A stretch of 60,364 nt of DNA from positions 18,534-78,897 of the forward strand of contig NZ_KI914639.1 in assembly GCF_000520495.1 (NCBI RefSeq). Direction: 5' to 3'. How positions within the stretch are numbered: position 1 is the first letter of the stretch; every line of letters begins with the position of its first letter. This stretch comes from Arthrobacter sp. H14. Its GTDB lineage: Bacteria > Actinomycetota > Actinomycetes > Actinomycetales > Micrococcaceae. A model generated the notes under the pieces. The model was not told the DNA's origin. It made no database searches and saw nothing but the letters and a program-made list of their open reading frames with translations. The position numbers were made by a program, and so were the translations under genes. This document shows positions 15,799 to 24,746 of this stretch, in pieces.

Positions 15799-16782
15799 CT
15801 ACCGGCCAATTTCGCTGAACCCCTGCCAGATCCTGTCGAACACTCCGGCCGGTTCCGTATTGTCCGGCCGGGCAAGCTGTGCACGGTCCGTCGTCGCGAC
15901 CTGGGCTACCGCTGCAGCTACCTCGGTCACCGGGAGGTCAGACTCGACTGTGTACCAGGCCTCCTGGGATTGGAAAGCTATCTGCCAACGCTCCCCGTGC
16001 CGGAACCACATCTGAGTGACGCTGTCGTTGCTCATATCCAGCGGCACCGGTGAGAACCCGTCCGACGCCGGCGACTGTCCGGTGGCGGCGTTGATGACCG
16101 GGGCGGAACCTGCGGGGTGCGTTTCGAGGTCGGGGACCTCCATCTTCCGCCGCTCATAGACCGTAATTGTCGAATCGCCTCTGGCGAGTACAAGCTCGAC
16201 GGTCGGTTGGCCTGCAACCTGATAGCCGCGTGCGTACTCAAGGTGATAACCGAGTCCGGCCAATTCGGGGCAGTTCCATCCTGCGGCACGAAGTCTATTG
16301 AGATCCTCCGGCGCCATGGCCGCCTCTTGAACCACAGGTTGATTTGGGCCGCTGATGGACTTCGCCTCGGCGAATACCGAATCTGCTACGTCTGCTTCAG
16401 TGCCTGCACCACCACCGGCTATGTATGCTCCGCTCAGCGTCACGACGACCACCAAGGTGGCCGAGCCAGCGGCCGCGAGGAGCTTTTTCGTCCTTGGACT
16501 CTCCGACTCCACCCATGCTGTCCTTGGACCGCCGCCCAGCGCCGGCCCCTCGTCAGGAACGGACGACGGATCTGTACGGGCGCTGCGCGCCAGGATACGT
16601 TCGGCCAAATCGCTGCGTGGTTCAGGCTCGGGAATTTCACGCAACCGCTGTTGGATCCGACGATCCACTTCGACCTGGGCGCAACATTGGGAGCAATTGT
16701 CCAAATGCCGCTCAAAGCGCTGGAGCGTGCGGCCTTTTAGACCGCCCTCCAGATATCTGGTAACTGGATGACGCAAGTACAT
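15799..16782 (-). CDS. Zinc-binding anti-sigma factor (RseA-like)
   Basis: A 327-residue membrane protein. The N-terminal zinc anti-sigma motif H-x3-C-x2-C is clear (H26, C30, C33, in RHLDNCSQC). A single membrane helix spans about 101-122 (LLAAAGSATLVVVVTLSGAY). An extracytoplasmic C-terminal domain of some 200 residues follows. Such proteins hold their sigma factor inactive until redox or envelope stress releases it. It starts 10 bases after the sigE stop, so the two are cotranscribed. I use the ATG at 16782; an in-frame TTG at 16788 would add two residues. Neither has a clear ribosome-binding site. The C-terminal domain is longer than in the mycobacterial RseA I remember. Confidence 0.88.
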   Translation of the reverse strand: MYLRHPVTRYLEGGLKGRTLQRFERHLDNCSQCCAQVEVDRRIQQRLREIPEPEPRSDLAERILARSARTDPSSVPDEGPALGGGPRTAWVESESPRTKKLLAAAGSATLVVVVTLSGAYIAGGGAGTEADVADSVFAEAKSISGPNQPVVQEAAMAPEDLNRLRAAGWNCPELAGLGYHLEYARGYQVAGQPTVELVLARGDSTITVYERRKMEVPDLETHPAGSAPVINAATGQSPASDGFSPVPLDMSNDSVTQMWFRHGERWQIAFQSQEAWYTVESDLPVTEVAAAVAQVATTDRAQLARPDNTEPAGVFDRIWQGFSEIGR

Positions 16783-16792
16783 TGTCAACTAA

Positions 16793-17419
16793 TCAGAGTG
16801 CACCCGCCACGCGCGGCATCTTCAGGCGCGGCGCACCCGACTGGACCCGCGGGTCACGGTGTGCCAGTTTTTCACGAAGCATGGTGCGTCCGCGGTGAAT
16901 GCGCGAACGGACGGTTCCAAGTTTGATGTCGAGTGCGTGCGCAACTTCCTCGTAGGACAGTCCTTCGATATCACAGAGAACGACGGCGGCACGGAAGTCC
17001 GGCGGCAACTCCTCCAACGCTGCCTGGATATCGAGATCCAGGTTGTTGAATTCAAAACTGCGCTCAGGGCCGGGGTCACGCCCCGGAAGCCGGCTCTCGG
17101 CGTCGTCAGCGAGGCCGTCAAACCGAATACGCTGCTTACGGCGCGCCTGGTCGAGGAAGAGGTTGGTGGTGATGCGGTGCAGCCAACCGTCAAGAGTTCC
17201 GGGTTTGAAGTTGGCCAGGGAGCGGAATACCCGGACGAAGACCTCCTGCGTCAGGTCCTCTGCATCGAAGCGATTGCCGGTCAGGCGGTAGGCGAGCCGA
17301 AAAACCTTGGCTGAATGATCGTTGACGACCTGTTCCCACGTCGGCGGGACCCATGCGGCGTGCTCGTTCTGCACGGCTTCGCCGCCCGTCGTTGCAAGCG
17401 GGCTGTTTGGTCCAGACAT
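16793..17419 (-). CDS. sigE: ECF RNA polymerase sigma factor, SigE-like
   Basis: A 208-residue extracytoplasmic-function sigma factor. Region 2 has the RNAP-binding and -10-melting segments ([20 protein letters not shown]), and region 4 has the -35-binding helix-turn-helix ([20 protein letters not shown]). The context identifies it as SigE-like: anti-sigma gene directly downstream, then tatB, with an O-methyltransferase gene divergent. In mycobacteria SigE responds to envelope damage, heat and detergents. I choose the ATG at 17419 because GGGAG lies 5 bases upstream; an ATG at 17431 would add four residues. Confidence 0.93.
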   Translation of the reverse strand: MSGPNSPLATTGGEAVQNEHAAWVPPTWEQVVNDHSAKVFRLAYRLTGNRFDAEDLTQEVFVRVFRSLANFKPGTLDGWLHRITTNLFLDQARRKQRIRFDGLADDAESRLPGRDPGPERSFEFNNLDLDIQAALEELPPDFRAAVVLCDIEGLSYEEVAHALDIKLGTVRSRIHRGRTMLREKLAHRDPRVQSGAPRLKMPRVAGAL

Positions 17420-17709
17420 CGTTGCTCCCATCTTGTCCCGAACACTGCGCGGTACCTCGGCCGGCCAACTGCCGGTCAGCGCGGAGATCTTATGTATATA
17501 GTTCGAGACTGCCTCATCTGCGGATGTCCTAGGTATTTATGATTCCTGATCAAGCTGAACGTTTTCTGTGTGGATTCCGCCGTCAGAAGCGGAAAGGGCA
17601 GGCAATTTTGCGGCACCTCCCATAACAGCAGCGCGTTTGAACGTATTCCCGCCGCGTTAACAGTAGGCTTGGCGGGTACGAGCATTGGCGGCAGCAGGAA
17701 AGTGAAGGC

Positions 17710-18345
17710 ATGAGCGCGGATAAGTCGAGCAGCTGGTCCTATGCGGAGGGCCTGCCCGAAGAGGACGATGTCCTCCTGCGCGCCAGGGAACGCTCCCATG
17801 AACTCGGGGTTAAGCCGGTCACCACGGGTGTCGCCGCCGCCCTGACAGTATTCGCTGCCGGTTCGAAGGCCAATACAGTAGTCGAAGTGGGATCCGGTGC
17901 CGGCGTCTCCGGTGTCTGCCTGTTGCGCGGACTCGGCCGCCAGGCCGTATTGACCACCATCGATGCGGACGTCGATCATCTGCGTGCCGCCCGCGAGGCC
18001 TTCGCCGAGGCTGGCATCCCCGGCAACCGCACCCGAACCATCTCCGGCAAGGCTGCCGATGTCCTGCCGCGCTTGACCGACGGCGCCTACGACATGGTCT
18101 TCATCGACGCCGACAAGTCTTCATACCCAATCTACGTCGAGCAGGGGATCCGGCTGCTCAAAGCCGGTGGAATGCTGATCATCAACGACGCCCTGGACCA
18201 CGACCGGGTATCAAACCCTGCCAACCGCGAGGCGACAACCAACGTGCTTCGCCAAGTCGGCCGCATGGTCCGGGAGGACGAGCGGATGGTCTCGACCCTC
18301 CTCCCCACCGGCGATGGCCTGCTCCTCGCCGTCAAGCAAGGCTGA
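17710..18345 (+). CDS. O-methyltransferase (class I, SAM-dependent)
   Basis: A 211-residue methyltransferase of the catechol/caffeoyl-CoA type. The SAM-binding loop VVEVGSGAGVSG is near 57-68, with TIDADVDHLRAAREAF after it and the metal/active-site segment MVFIDADKSSYP near 123-134. The substrate is unknown. The ribosome-binding site AGGAAAG is 7 bases before the ATG. It is divergent from sigE, as the homologous gene is from sigE in mycobacteria as I recall. The 290 bases between the two genes hold their promoters, but I could not assign a confident SigE-type (GGAAC/GTT) site. Confidence 0.92.
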   Translation: MSADKSSSWSYAEGLPEEDDVLLRARERSHELGVKPVTTGVAAALTVFAAGSKANTVVEVGSGAGVSGVCLLRGLGRQAVLTTIDADVDHLRAAREAFAEAGIPGNRTRTISGKAADVLPRLTDGAYDMVFIDADKSSYPIYVEQGIRLLKAGGMLIINDALDHDRVSNPANREATTNVLRQVGRMVREDERMVSTLLPTGDGLLLAVKQG

Positions 18346-18355
18346 CCAAGCCCGA

Positions 18356-19822
18356 TCAGACGTTGCTGAACGCCAGTTCCCGCTCCAGCGGAAAAGCCGG
18401 CGGATGCACGTTTGCCATTTCCTCCAGGACCCGAATGACCTGGCAGCTGTAACCAAACTCGTTGTCGTACCAAACGTAGAGGATGACGTTGTTGCCGGCC
18501 GTGATTGTTGCCAATCCGTCGACAATTCCGGAACGGCGGGAACCGACAAAATCGTTGGAGACGACTTCCGGTGAGTCGATGTAGTCGATCTGTTTGTGCA
18601 GATCGGAATTCAGCGACATGTCGCGAAGGTAGGCGTTTACCTCATCCTTCGATGTGGCGTGTTCGAGATTGAGGTTCAGGATCGCCATCGAGACATCCGG
18701 GGTGGGGACGCGGATGGCGTTACCGGTCAGTTTCCCGGTCAATTCCGGCAGCGCCTTGGCCGCAGCCTTGGCAGCACCGGTTTCGGTGATCACCATGTTC
18801 AGCGCCGCGGAACGTCCGCGCCGGTCGCCGGCGTGGAAGTTGTCGATCAGGTTCTGGTCGTTGGTGAACGAGTGCACGGTCTCCACATGGCCATGGACAA
18901 TACCGAACTTATCGTTGACAGCTTTCAGCACGGGCACGATGGCGTTCGTGGTGCACGACGCCGCGGACACGATGTTGTCGTCCCCAATGGTGTCGTGGTT
19001 GATGCCATGCACGATGTTTTTGATGTCGCCCTTGCCGGGTGCGGTCAGAAGGACCCTGGCAACGCCCGGGCAGGCCAGGTGCTTGGAAAGTCCCTCGGCA
19101 TCGCGCCAGCGGCCGGTATTGTCGACGACGACGGCATCGTTGATCCCGTATGCGGTGTAGTCGACGGTTGACGGGTCGTTGGAGTAAATGACCTTAATCA
19201 AGGTGCCGTTGGCGAGAATCGTGTTGTTGGCCTCGTCGACGGTGATCGTGCCTTCGAAGGGTCCGTGCACCGAATCCCGGCGCAGCAGGCTGGCGCGCTT
19301 GATGAGGTCCGAATCGGAGCCACGGCGGACAACAATCGCCCGAAGCCGGAGCCCGGTTCCGCCACCGGAGTGCTCAATCATAATGCGGGCCAGCAGGCGC
19401 CCGATCCGGCCAAAGCCGTAAAGAACGACGTCGGTGCTGGTGCGTTCGTCCGTGCCATGTCCACCGACGACGCCGGCAAGTTCGGCGCGCAGGAATTCCT
19501 CCAGCGACCTGCCAGAACCTTCTTGACGGAAGCGGACACCCAACCGCGCCAAGTCGATCGAGGCCGGTCCAAGATCCAAGGTGCTCAAGACCTGCAGCAC
19601 CGGCAGGGTCTCCTCCAACGGCAGTTCCACGTTGTCGATCTGCCGGGCGAAACGGTGTGCTTTCAGCAGGCCGACGACCGACTGGTTAATCAGGCTGCGG
19701 CCGTAGACCGAAATGACGACGTTGTTTTCGCGGTACAGCCGCCCAATGAGGGGAATCATCGCCTCTGCGAGTGCTTCGCGGTTGGTCCACTGATCGAGAC
19801 ACTTCTCTGACTGCTGGCTCAA
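18356..19822 (-). CDS. gapB: Glyceraldehyde-3-phosphate dehydrogenase, long GapB-type
   Basis: A 488-residue enzyme, about 150 residues longer than glycolytic GAPDH. The N-terminal extension of about 120 residues (EKCLDQWTNREALAEAMIPL onward) resembles that of the gluconeogenic GapB of Corynebacterium glutamicum. The NAD(P)-binding GFGRIGRLLARI follows, then the catalytic Cys in SAASCTTNAIVP. It probably works mainly in the gluconeogenic direction; cofactor preference is not decided here. It starts at TTG (19822) with GGAAGG 8 bases upstream. TAGAAT on the minus strand near 20016-20021 is a likely -10, giving a leader of about 190 bases. Confidence 0.93.
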   Translation of the reverse strand: MSQQSEKCLDQWTNREALAEAMIPLIGRLYRENNVVISVYGRSLINQSVVGLLKAHRFARQIDNVELPLEETLPVLQVLSTLDLGPASIDLARLGVRFRQEGSGRSLEEFLRAELAGVVGGHGTDERTSTDVVLYGFGRIGRLLARIMIEHSGGGTGLRLRAIVVRRGSDSDLIKRASLLRRDSVHGPFEGTITVDEANNTILANGTLIKVIYSNDPSTVDYTAYGINDAVVVDNTGRWRDAEGLSKHLACPGVARVLLTAPGKGDIKNIVHGINHDTIGDDNIVSAASCTTNAIVPVLKAVNDKFGIVHGHVETVHSFTNDQNLIDNFHAGDRRGRSAALNMVITETGAAKAAAKALPELTGKLTGNAIRVPTPDVSMAILNLNLEHATSKDEVNAYLRDMSLNSDLHKQIDYIDSPEVVSNDFVGSRRSGIVDGLATITAGNNVILYVWYDNEFGYSCQVIRVLEEMANVHPPAFPLERELAFSNV

Positions 19823-20107
19823 GAAAATTACCTTCCGTCCCGACCGGGCACATCATCGTCGCCGGCCGGATTGCAATGTTTTGCCCCTGTGCTGAATGTT
19901 CCAGCAGGACGGCTTCTCCGGCCATCGCCGGCGCTGCGCCGCTGCTGCGCACATACGTCACCCTTGGTGACTGGCAGAGTCGTTCAGGGGTGTGGGCGCC
20001 TCGCCCATATCTATTCTAAGCTGGCCCGCATACCACTAATGACGAATAAGTGTGAGTTCACTCATAGTGTCCGCAGGCGCGCTGGCGGAACATCCCGGCC
20101 AAACCGA
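19823..20107 (-). promoter_or_regulatory. gapB leader and promoter region
   Basis: 285 bases between pepA and gapB. It contains a perfect palindrome GTCACC-CTT-GGTGAC (19957-19971) and a smaller one, TGAGT-TC-ACTCA (20053-20064). Between them lies TAGAAT on the minus strand. The palindromes could be operators upstream and downstream of the start point. Confidence 0.4.
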
Positions 20108-21742
20108 CTAAAAACCGCCGCGCAGAAAGCTGAGCAGCAGTCTCGTTCCGTAGCCCGTGGCTCCCTTGGTGATTTCGTGTTGATCGGAATCCGCCCTGGC
20201 CGGACCGGCGATGTCCAGGTGAACCCAAGGAGTCGTTCCTACAAACTCGCGCAGGAACAGCGCCGCGAAGATCGATCCGCCCTGGATCTTGGCTGACGGA
20301 GCGGCGATGTGGGTGAGGTCCGCAATCGGAGATTCCAGGGCAAATGTGTAGTCCTCCACAAGCGGCATCGGCCAGACGCGTTCTCCGGTCGCATCGCCGG
20401 CCCGTTGGAAAGCGGAGGCAAGCCCGTCGGTATTGCTGAAGAGCGCGGCGTCGTGCTTGCCCAGTCCAACGGCAGCGGCGCCGGTCAAGGTCGCCACGTC
20501 GATCAACACATCGGGAGCCAGCTCCTGCACGGCATAGGCGAGGGCGTCTGCCAACACCATCCGGCCTTCGGCATCAGTGTTGCCCACCTCGATCGTTGTG
20601 CCCCCAAAGGCCGTTACGACGTCGCCCGGCCGGTATGATTCTGCTCCAATTGCATTCTCGGCGAGCGCCAGCAGTGCCGTCACCCGGTATTCGACGCCGA
20701 GTTCAGCGGCGGCCTGAATTGCAGAGAGCACGACGGCGGCACCAGCCATGTCCGTCTTCATCGGCATCATCGCCTCACGCGGCTTGAGGGAGATCCCTCC
20801 GGTGTCAAAGGTGATGCCCTTGCCCACCAGGACGATGTGTTTGGTGTCTGAGGTCCCTTCGCGGTCCGGCGCGTAATCAAGCTGGACCAGACGGGGCGGA
20901 GCAGCGGCCGCGCCACCGACGGCGGTCAGCCCGCCGAAGCCTTCTGCCGCAAGTTGCTTCTCATCCCAGACCCGGATGTTGAGGCCGGCGGATTCGGCCA
21001 GCCGTCTGCTCTGGGCAGCCATCCACTCGGGATTCTTCACGTTGGATGGCATATTCGTCAGATTCCGCGTCAGCCATGTTGCCTGGGCTGTGACCACGGA
21101 GCGGCGAACGGTTTCTTCGTCAGCCCCGGTCAGCTCGAGCTGCCCGGCCATCGGCTTGGGCGTGTTGGTGACGCCCGCCCGTGGCGCCCGGTATCCGCCC
21201 AGCAGGAATCCTTCGGTAAACGCGCGCTGGGCTTCCGTGTCCAGGCCCTCGACGACGCTTGCCCGCACCCTCGACCCTCCGGTCGTGGCCTTCGCCAGGG
21301 CGGCCCCCGCACGTCGCAGGCTCTTGGCGCTTTCATCGCCGACACCGAGCAGGATCAGTTTCGCCGGGAGGTCGTCACGATTCCGTGGCGCGGGAACGAT
21401 GAGAATTTCGGCTGCCTGGCCACTGACATTGTTGAGTTCGGCAACACAGGCGACATCGACGTCGTATGCAATGGCCACCTGCACAGCCGTGGGCCGCGGC
21501 TGCGGAGTCCCCCGTTCCTCGCCGCCCTTCCCCGCCGCCGTGCCCGCGGATAACGCGGTGCCGTCACTGGAGAAACCGCCGTTCCGTGGCACGGCAATGG
21601 GAACCACCAGGACGTCCACGTCTGCTGCAGCGGCATCCTCCGCCAGCGACCCGCCGTCGTTGGCCGATGGCAGCGCGGTCACCGCTGTCATGGCAGGCTC
21701 CAACAACGCTTTTTCCAATGTCCTGCGGGTGGTTTCCGGCAT
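20108..21742 (-). CDS. pepA: Leucyl aminopeptidase (M17)
   Basis: A 544-residue cytosolic metallo-aminopeptidase that forms hexamers in its family. The C-terminal catalytic domain shows the family signature NTDAEGRMVLADAL, with the metal-binding VGKGITFDTGGISLKP and MKTDMAGAA before it. The N-terminal domain is more variable and Ala/Gly-rich. I choose the ATG at 21742: GGAGA lies about 9 bases upstream, while the ATG at 21751 sits almost on top of that site and the longer frame runs into the DUF3117 gene. It starts 20 bases after the DUF3117 stop, so the two are probably cotranscribed. Confidence 0.95.
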   Translation of the reverse strand: MPETTRRTLEKALLEPAMTAVTALPSANDGGSLAEDAAAADVDVLVVPIAVPRNGGFSSDGTALSAGTAAGKGGEERGTPQPRPTAVQVAIAYDVDVACVAELNNVSGQAAEILIVPAPRNRDDLPAKLILLGVGDESAKSLRRAGAALAKATTGGSRVRASVVEGLDTEAQRAFTEGFLLGGYRAPRAGVTNTPKPMAGQLELTGADEETVRRSVVTAQATWLTRNLTNMPSNVKNPEWMAAQSRRLAESAGLNIRVWDEKQLAAEGFGGLTAVGGAAAAPPRLVQLDYAPDREGTSDTKHIVLVGKGITFDTGGISLKPREAMMPMKTDMAGAAVVLSAIQAAAELGVEYRVTALLALAENAIGAESYRPGDVVTAFGGTTIEVGNTDAEGRMVLADALAYAVQELAPDVLIDVATLTGAAAVGLGKHDAALFSNTDGLASAFQRAGDATGERVWPMPLVEDYTFALESPIADLTHIAAPSAKIQGGSIFAALFLREFVGTTPWVHLDIAGPARADSDQHEITKGATGYGTRLLLSFLRGGF

Positions 21743-21761
21743 AGCCTGCATCTCTCCCGAG

Positions 21762-21932
21762 TCAGTTATCTGTGACACCGAGCAGGCAGTCTTTGAGACT
21801 GCCCGCCTCCTGCGCATTCAGTTCAACGACCAACCGGCCGCCACCTTCGAGCGGCACGCGCATGATCAGACTGCGCCCCTCTTTAGTGACTTCCATCGGA
21901 CCATCGCCGGTCCTGGGTTTCATGGCCGCCAT
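21762..21932 (-). CDS. DUF3117 small protein, 56 residues
   Basis: A conserved actinobacterial small protein beginning MAAMKPRTGDGPMEVTKEGR and containing RVPLEGGGRLVVELNAQEA. It is very similar to DUF3117 members of mycobacteria and streptomycetes as I recall them. The function is unknown. The ATG at 21932 gives the family's normal length; the frame extends upstream to 21977 without similarity. GGAAGGG lies upstream as a ribosome-binding site. It precedes pepA in a probable two-gene operon. Confidence 0.9.
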   Translation of the reverse strand: MAAMKPRTGDGPMEVTKEGRSLIMRVPLEGGGRLVVELNAQEAGSLKDCLLGVTDN

Positions 21933-22113
21933 AAGGAATTTCCCTTCCACAGTGGAGGCGCCGCGGTCGCAGCGCAATTCGCGTCAACACTAATCTCATG
22001 GCACCGGACACCGGCATCATCCTCGCCGACCGCCCACGCGGACCTTTCCAGGCCGCTGGGCGCCATGCATTGTCTATCTCACATTATCCTGTCCCAACCG
22101 CCGGAACGGTTAA

Positions 22114-23403
22114 TTACGGTGGATAGTCGCCGCCACCGGGAAGCTGATTCCACAACCACAGCCATGCCACCCAGACAATCTGCAGCAGCAGGAAGAGGAC
22201 GACGACGGCGGTACGGTAGGCGCGCGACTTCGAAAAGTAGACGGCCGCCAGGGCCAGCGGAAACAACGGAAGCAGCAGCCGGAACGTGCTGGTTTGCGGG
22301 TGCAGGAAGGCCAGCAGATACAGCATGTAGGCCGCACACCAAACCCGCAGGTCGGTGCCGATCCGGCGCACCGCCGCAGAATCGAGATAGACGACGGCGG
22401 CCAGCACCAGCAGCAGGGGGGCCAAGAGCCCAAACACGTCTCCGAAGAGTCTCTGCCCGCTCTCGAACCACGGCAGAAACAGCACCAAATCCTCTCCACG
22501 CCAGGCAGTTTCCGTTTCGGTGTAGGCGTCGAACTGGCCGGTCACCCACCAGGCAATCAAGGGCCAGGCAACAGCCCAGACGGCACTGGCAATGCCCAAA
22601 CCAGCCGCGCGCAGCACTTCAGGGAGCGGGAACGGATCCTGCCTTCGGTTGATGAACCGGATGAGGAAATGGACAGCGATCATCGCGGCAAAGGGAACAC
22701 CGGCGGGCCGGGCCAGGCACATCAACAGCACTATTGGCACGGCGGTTAGATAGGCCCGGCACAGCAACAGGTACAAGGACGCCGCCAACAGCAGCAGGTG
22801 GAGCGATTCCGCGTAGCCAACCTGCAGGATCGGCGACACCGGAAACACCGCCACCAGTGCAGCGCCCCACAACGAATTCTCATGTCCGCTGCGATTGCGG
22901 CTGCTGGACGTGCCGAAGCCGTGCGACCGCCCCGCTGCCCTCGAACCGACCAGCAGGAACAGTTTGTAGATCACCAACATGGCGGCCAGTCCTGCCAGCG
23001 TTGCCAGCAGTGGAGCTGCCACCTTCCACTCAAGCCCGGTGAGCGCGTGGACGATGCGGACTGTGAAGGGAAACAGCGCGTAGAAGGCCCAGGCATTCGT
23101 CAACGTGTCCCCGGAATCACTGCGGGGAATCTCCTCCGGGTAGCCTCCGCTGTAGATCCGCTCGTACCATTCGGCGTCCCAGATGTTGATGAAATCCAGG
23201 TAACCCGGCTGGCCTGGGCCCCAAGGGCTGGGTCCCTGGTGCCGGGCCACTGCTACGAAAATGCAGAACGATACGAGCCGGGAGAGAGCATAAATGAGCC
23301 CAACTTGGACGTACCAGGGCCAGAACCGTGCGGCGCAGGCGGCCCTGCGCAGCGGATATGCCAGTGCCCGACCCAACGTTCCGTTGCTGCGCTCGTCAAA
23401 CAT
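22114..23403 (-). CDS. PIG-V-like polytopic mannosyltransferase (GT-C fold)
   Basis: A 429-residue membrane protein with about ten hydrophobic segments. The first extracytoplasmic loop contains WDAEWYERI, resembling the acidic W-D-x-x-W-Y motif of PIG-V and related lipid-linked mannosyltransferases, where Asp is catalytic. In actinobacteria such enzymes use polyprenyl-phosphate mannose for lipoglycan or protein mannosylation; the acceptor here is unknown. It begins 20 bases after the end of the DivIVA-like gene and may be cotranscribed with it. No promoter-like or strong ribosome-binding sequence is visible just before the ATG. Confidence 0.8.
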   Translation of the reverse strand: MFDERSNGTLGRALAYPLRRAACAARFWPWYVQVGLIYALSRLVSFCIFVAVARHQGPSPWGPGQPGYLDFINIWDAEWYERIYSGGYPEEIPRSDSGDTLTNAWAFYALFPFTVRIVHALTGLEWKVAAPLLATLAGLAAMLVIYKLFLLVGSRAAGRSHGFGTSSSRNRSGHENSLWGAALVAVFPVSPILQVGYAESLHLLLLAASLYLLLCRAYLTAVPIVLLMCLARPAGVPFAAMIAVHFLIRFINRRQDPFPLPEVLRAAGLGIASAVWAVAWPLIAWWVTGQFDAYTETETAWRGEDLVLFLPWFESGQRLFGDVFGLLAPLLLVLAAVVYLDSAAVRRIGTDLRVWCAAYMLYLLAFLHPQTSTFRLLLPLFPLALAAVYFSKSRAYRTAVVVLFLLLQIVWVAWLWLWNQLPGGGDYPP

Positions 23404-23423
23404 CCGGGCCGGCCCTCAGCGCC

Positions 23424-23843
23424 TCACGCATCGTCGTCGGTGGGTGTCTCGGTCGTGTCTCCGGAAGCATCTTCCACACAGCGATGCTCCACCGTGCCTG
23501 TACGCTTTTCCAGCTCGGCGATTCGTTCGTCCCTGCCTGCCAGCTCGTCGCGGAGGCAGTCGAGCACCTCGTCAACCTGGTCCATCCGGTACCCACGGAA
23601 CGCCGGCGAAAAACGCAACCTGTCGACGTCGTCCGCCGTGGGGTGGTGCGGCAACAGCACCGGCGGAAGATTCGCGACAGGTTCGGCCAGTCCCTGGACG
23701 GACGGCACTTCACCACGTTCCCAACGCCAGGCGGCCGCAGCTTCCTTCCCGTCCCCGGATCCGGGCCGATTAAACCTGCCCAGGGCCATAACGACGACGA
23801 ATCCCGCCGCCAGGATAGCCAGGAACACCAGGAAGAAAGTCAC
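23424..23843 (-). CDS. DivIVA-domain membrane-anchored protein
   Basis: A 139-residue protein with one N-terminal membrane helix (about 2-22, FFLVFLAILAAGFVVVMALG). The later segment FRGYRMDQVDEVLDCLRDEL matches the DivIVA N-terminal pattern, followed by a short coiled coil and an acidic tail. DivIVA domains sense membrane curvature or cell poles; the role of this short membrane-anchored form is unknown. I start it at GTG 23843, where the membrane helix begins; CACGAT ends 6 bases upstream, a weak leaderless -10. The frame upstream reads as basic, Arg-rich sequence and is unlikely to be coding. Confidence 0.75.
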   Translation of the reverse strand: MTFFLVFLAILAAGFVVVMALGRFNRPGSGDGKEAAAAWRWERGEVPSVQGLAEPVANLPPVLLPHHPTADDVDRLRFSPAFRGYRMDQVDEVLDCLRDELAGRDERIAELEKRTGTVEHRCVEDASGDTTETPTDDDA

Positions 23844-23887
23844 AGCACTATCGTGCCAGATCGGCGGGCCGGCCTTTGAGCTCCCGC

Positions 23888-24649
23888 CTATTGGTGACGG
23901 ACATCCTGGACCACGGCGCGTACGGCTTCTTCGGCGGAGTCGACCAGATGCACCAGTTCCATGTCCGACGGCGAGACCATACCTTCGCTGACAAGGGTCT
24001 CCTCCAGCCATCCCAGCAGCGGGCCCCAGTAGGCCCTTCCGATCAGCACGATGGGGAATGATGTCACTTTTCCGGTTTGGACCAGGACCATCGCTTCGAA
24101 GAGTTCATCCAAGGTTCCGAGCCCGCCGGGAAGCACGATGAACCCTTGGGCGTACTTGACGAACATGGTTTTGCGGGCGAAAAAGTAGCGGAAATTAACC
24201 CCAAGGTCCACCCACTCGTTCATCCCCTGCTCAAACGGGAGCTCGATACCAAGACCGACGGACACGCCGCCGGCTTCCCACGCCCCTTTGTTCGCCGCCT
24301 CCATCGAGCCCGGGCCTCCCCCGGTAATGACGGCGAAACCAGCCTCGACGAGCCGGCGTCCCACATCCTCGGCAATGCGGTAGTAGTCGCTGTTCCCGTT
24401 GGTGCGCGCCGAGCCGAAGACGGAAACAGCTGGGCCAAGCTCGGCGAGGCTGCCGAATCCTTCGACGAATTCACTTTGGATCCGCAGCACACGCCACGGG
24501 TCTGTATGGGTAAAACCGCCCGGAGTCGTCGTGTCCAGCAGCGACTGGTCCGACGTCGGCGTTTTCGACAGCCCACGCTTCAGCTCCACCGGGCCCTTGC
24601 GCCGCGACGGAACTTCCTCGTGGTGGTTCAGTTTTCCACGCTCAATCAT
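23888..24649 (-). CDS. LOG-family Rossmann protein (TIGR00730)
   Basis: A 253-residue protein of the family that includes the plant cytokinin-activating enzyme LOG and bacterial nucleoside 5'-monophosphate phosphoribohydrolases. The signature PGGLGTLDE and the preceding GGGPGSMEAANKGAWEAGG form the nucleotide/phosphate site. It probably hydrolyses purine monophosphates or is misassigned as a lysine decarboxylase in some databases. The ATG is set by TAGCCT ending 6 bases upstream without a ribosome-binding site. It is divergent from gluA; the 97 bases between the starts hold both promoters. Confidence 0.92.
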   Translation of the reverse strand: MIERGKLNHHEEVPSRRKGPVELKRGLSKTPTSDQSLLDTTTPGGFTHTDPWRVLRIQSEFVEGFGSLAELGPAVSVFGSARTNGNSDYYRIAEDVGRRLVEAGFAVITGGGPGSMEAANKGAWEAGGVSVGLGIELPFEQGMNEWVDLGVNFRYFFARKTMFVKYAQGFIVLPGGLGTLDELFEAMVLVQTGKVTSFPIVLIGRAYWGPLLGWLEETLVSEGMVSPSDMELVHLVDSAEEAVRAVVQDVRHQ

Positions 24650-24655
24650 GCGTCA

Positions 24656-24661
24656 AGGCTA
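24656..24661 (-). promoter_or_regulatory. -10 element TAGCCT, leaderless start of LOG-family gene
   Basis: TAGCCT on the minus strand ends 6 bases before the ATG at 24649. Confidence 0.6.
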
Positions 24662-24734
24662 GCCGACGGGTCTCTCTTCAATCACGATTTCCAACTTTCC
24701 GGCGAATGAGGGTTACTAGCCGGTCACTATTCGC

Positions 24735-24740
24735 TAGATT
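24735..24740 (+). promoter_or_regulatory. -10 element TAGATT, leaderless start of gluA
   Basis: TAGATT ends 6 bases before the ATG at 24747. This is the likely promoter of the whole gluABCD operon. Confidence 0.6.
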
Positions 24741-24746
24741 CGTTCC

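Noticed and set aside
17520-17610. SigE autoregulatory promoter (GGAAT followed by GTT) upstream of sigE
   Set aside because: The spacing between the two elements is only about 13 bases, too short for an ECF promoter.
20976-22652. 558-residue open frame opposite pepA and DUF3117
   Set aside because: It is rich in Arg, Pro and Ala without domain features and lies fully opposite recognised genes.
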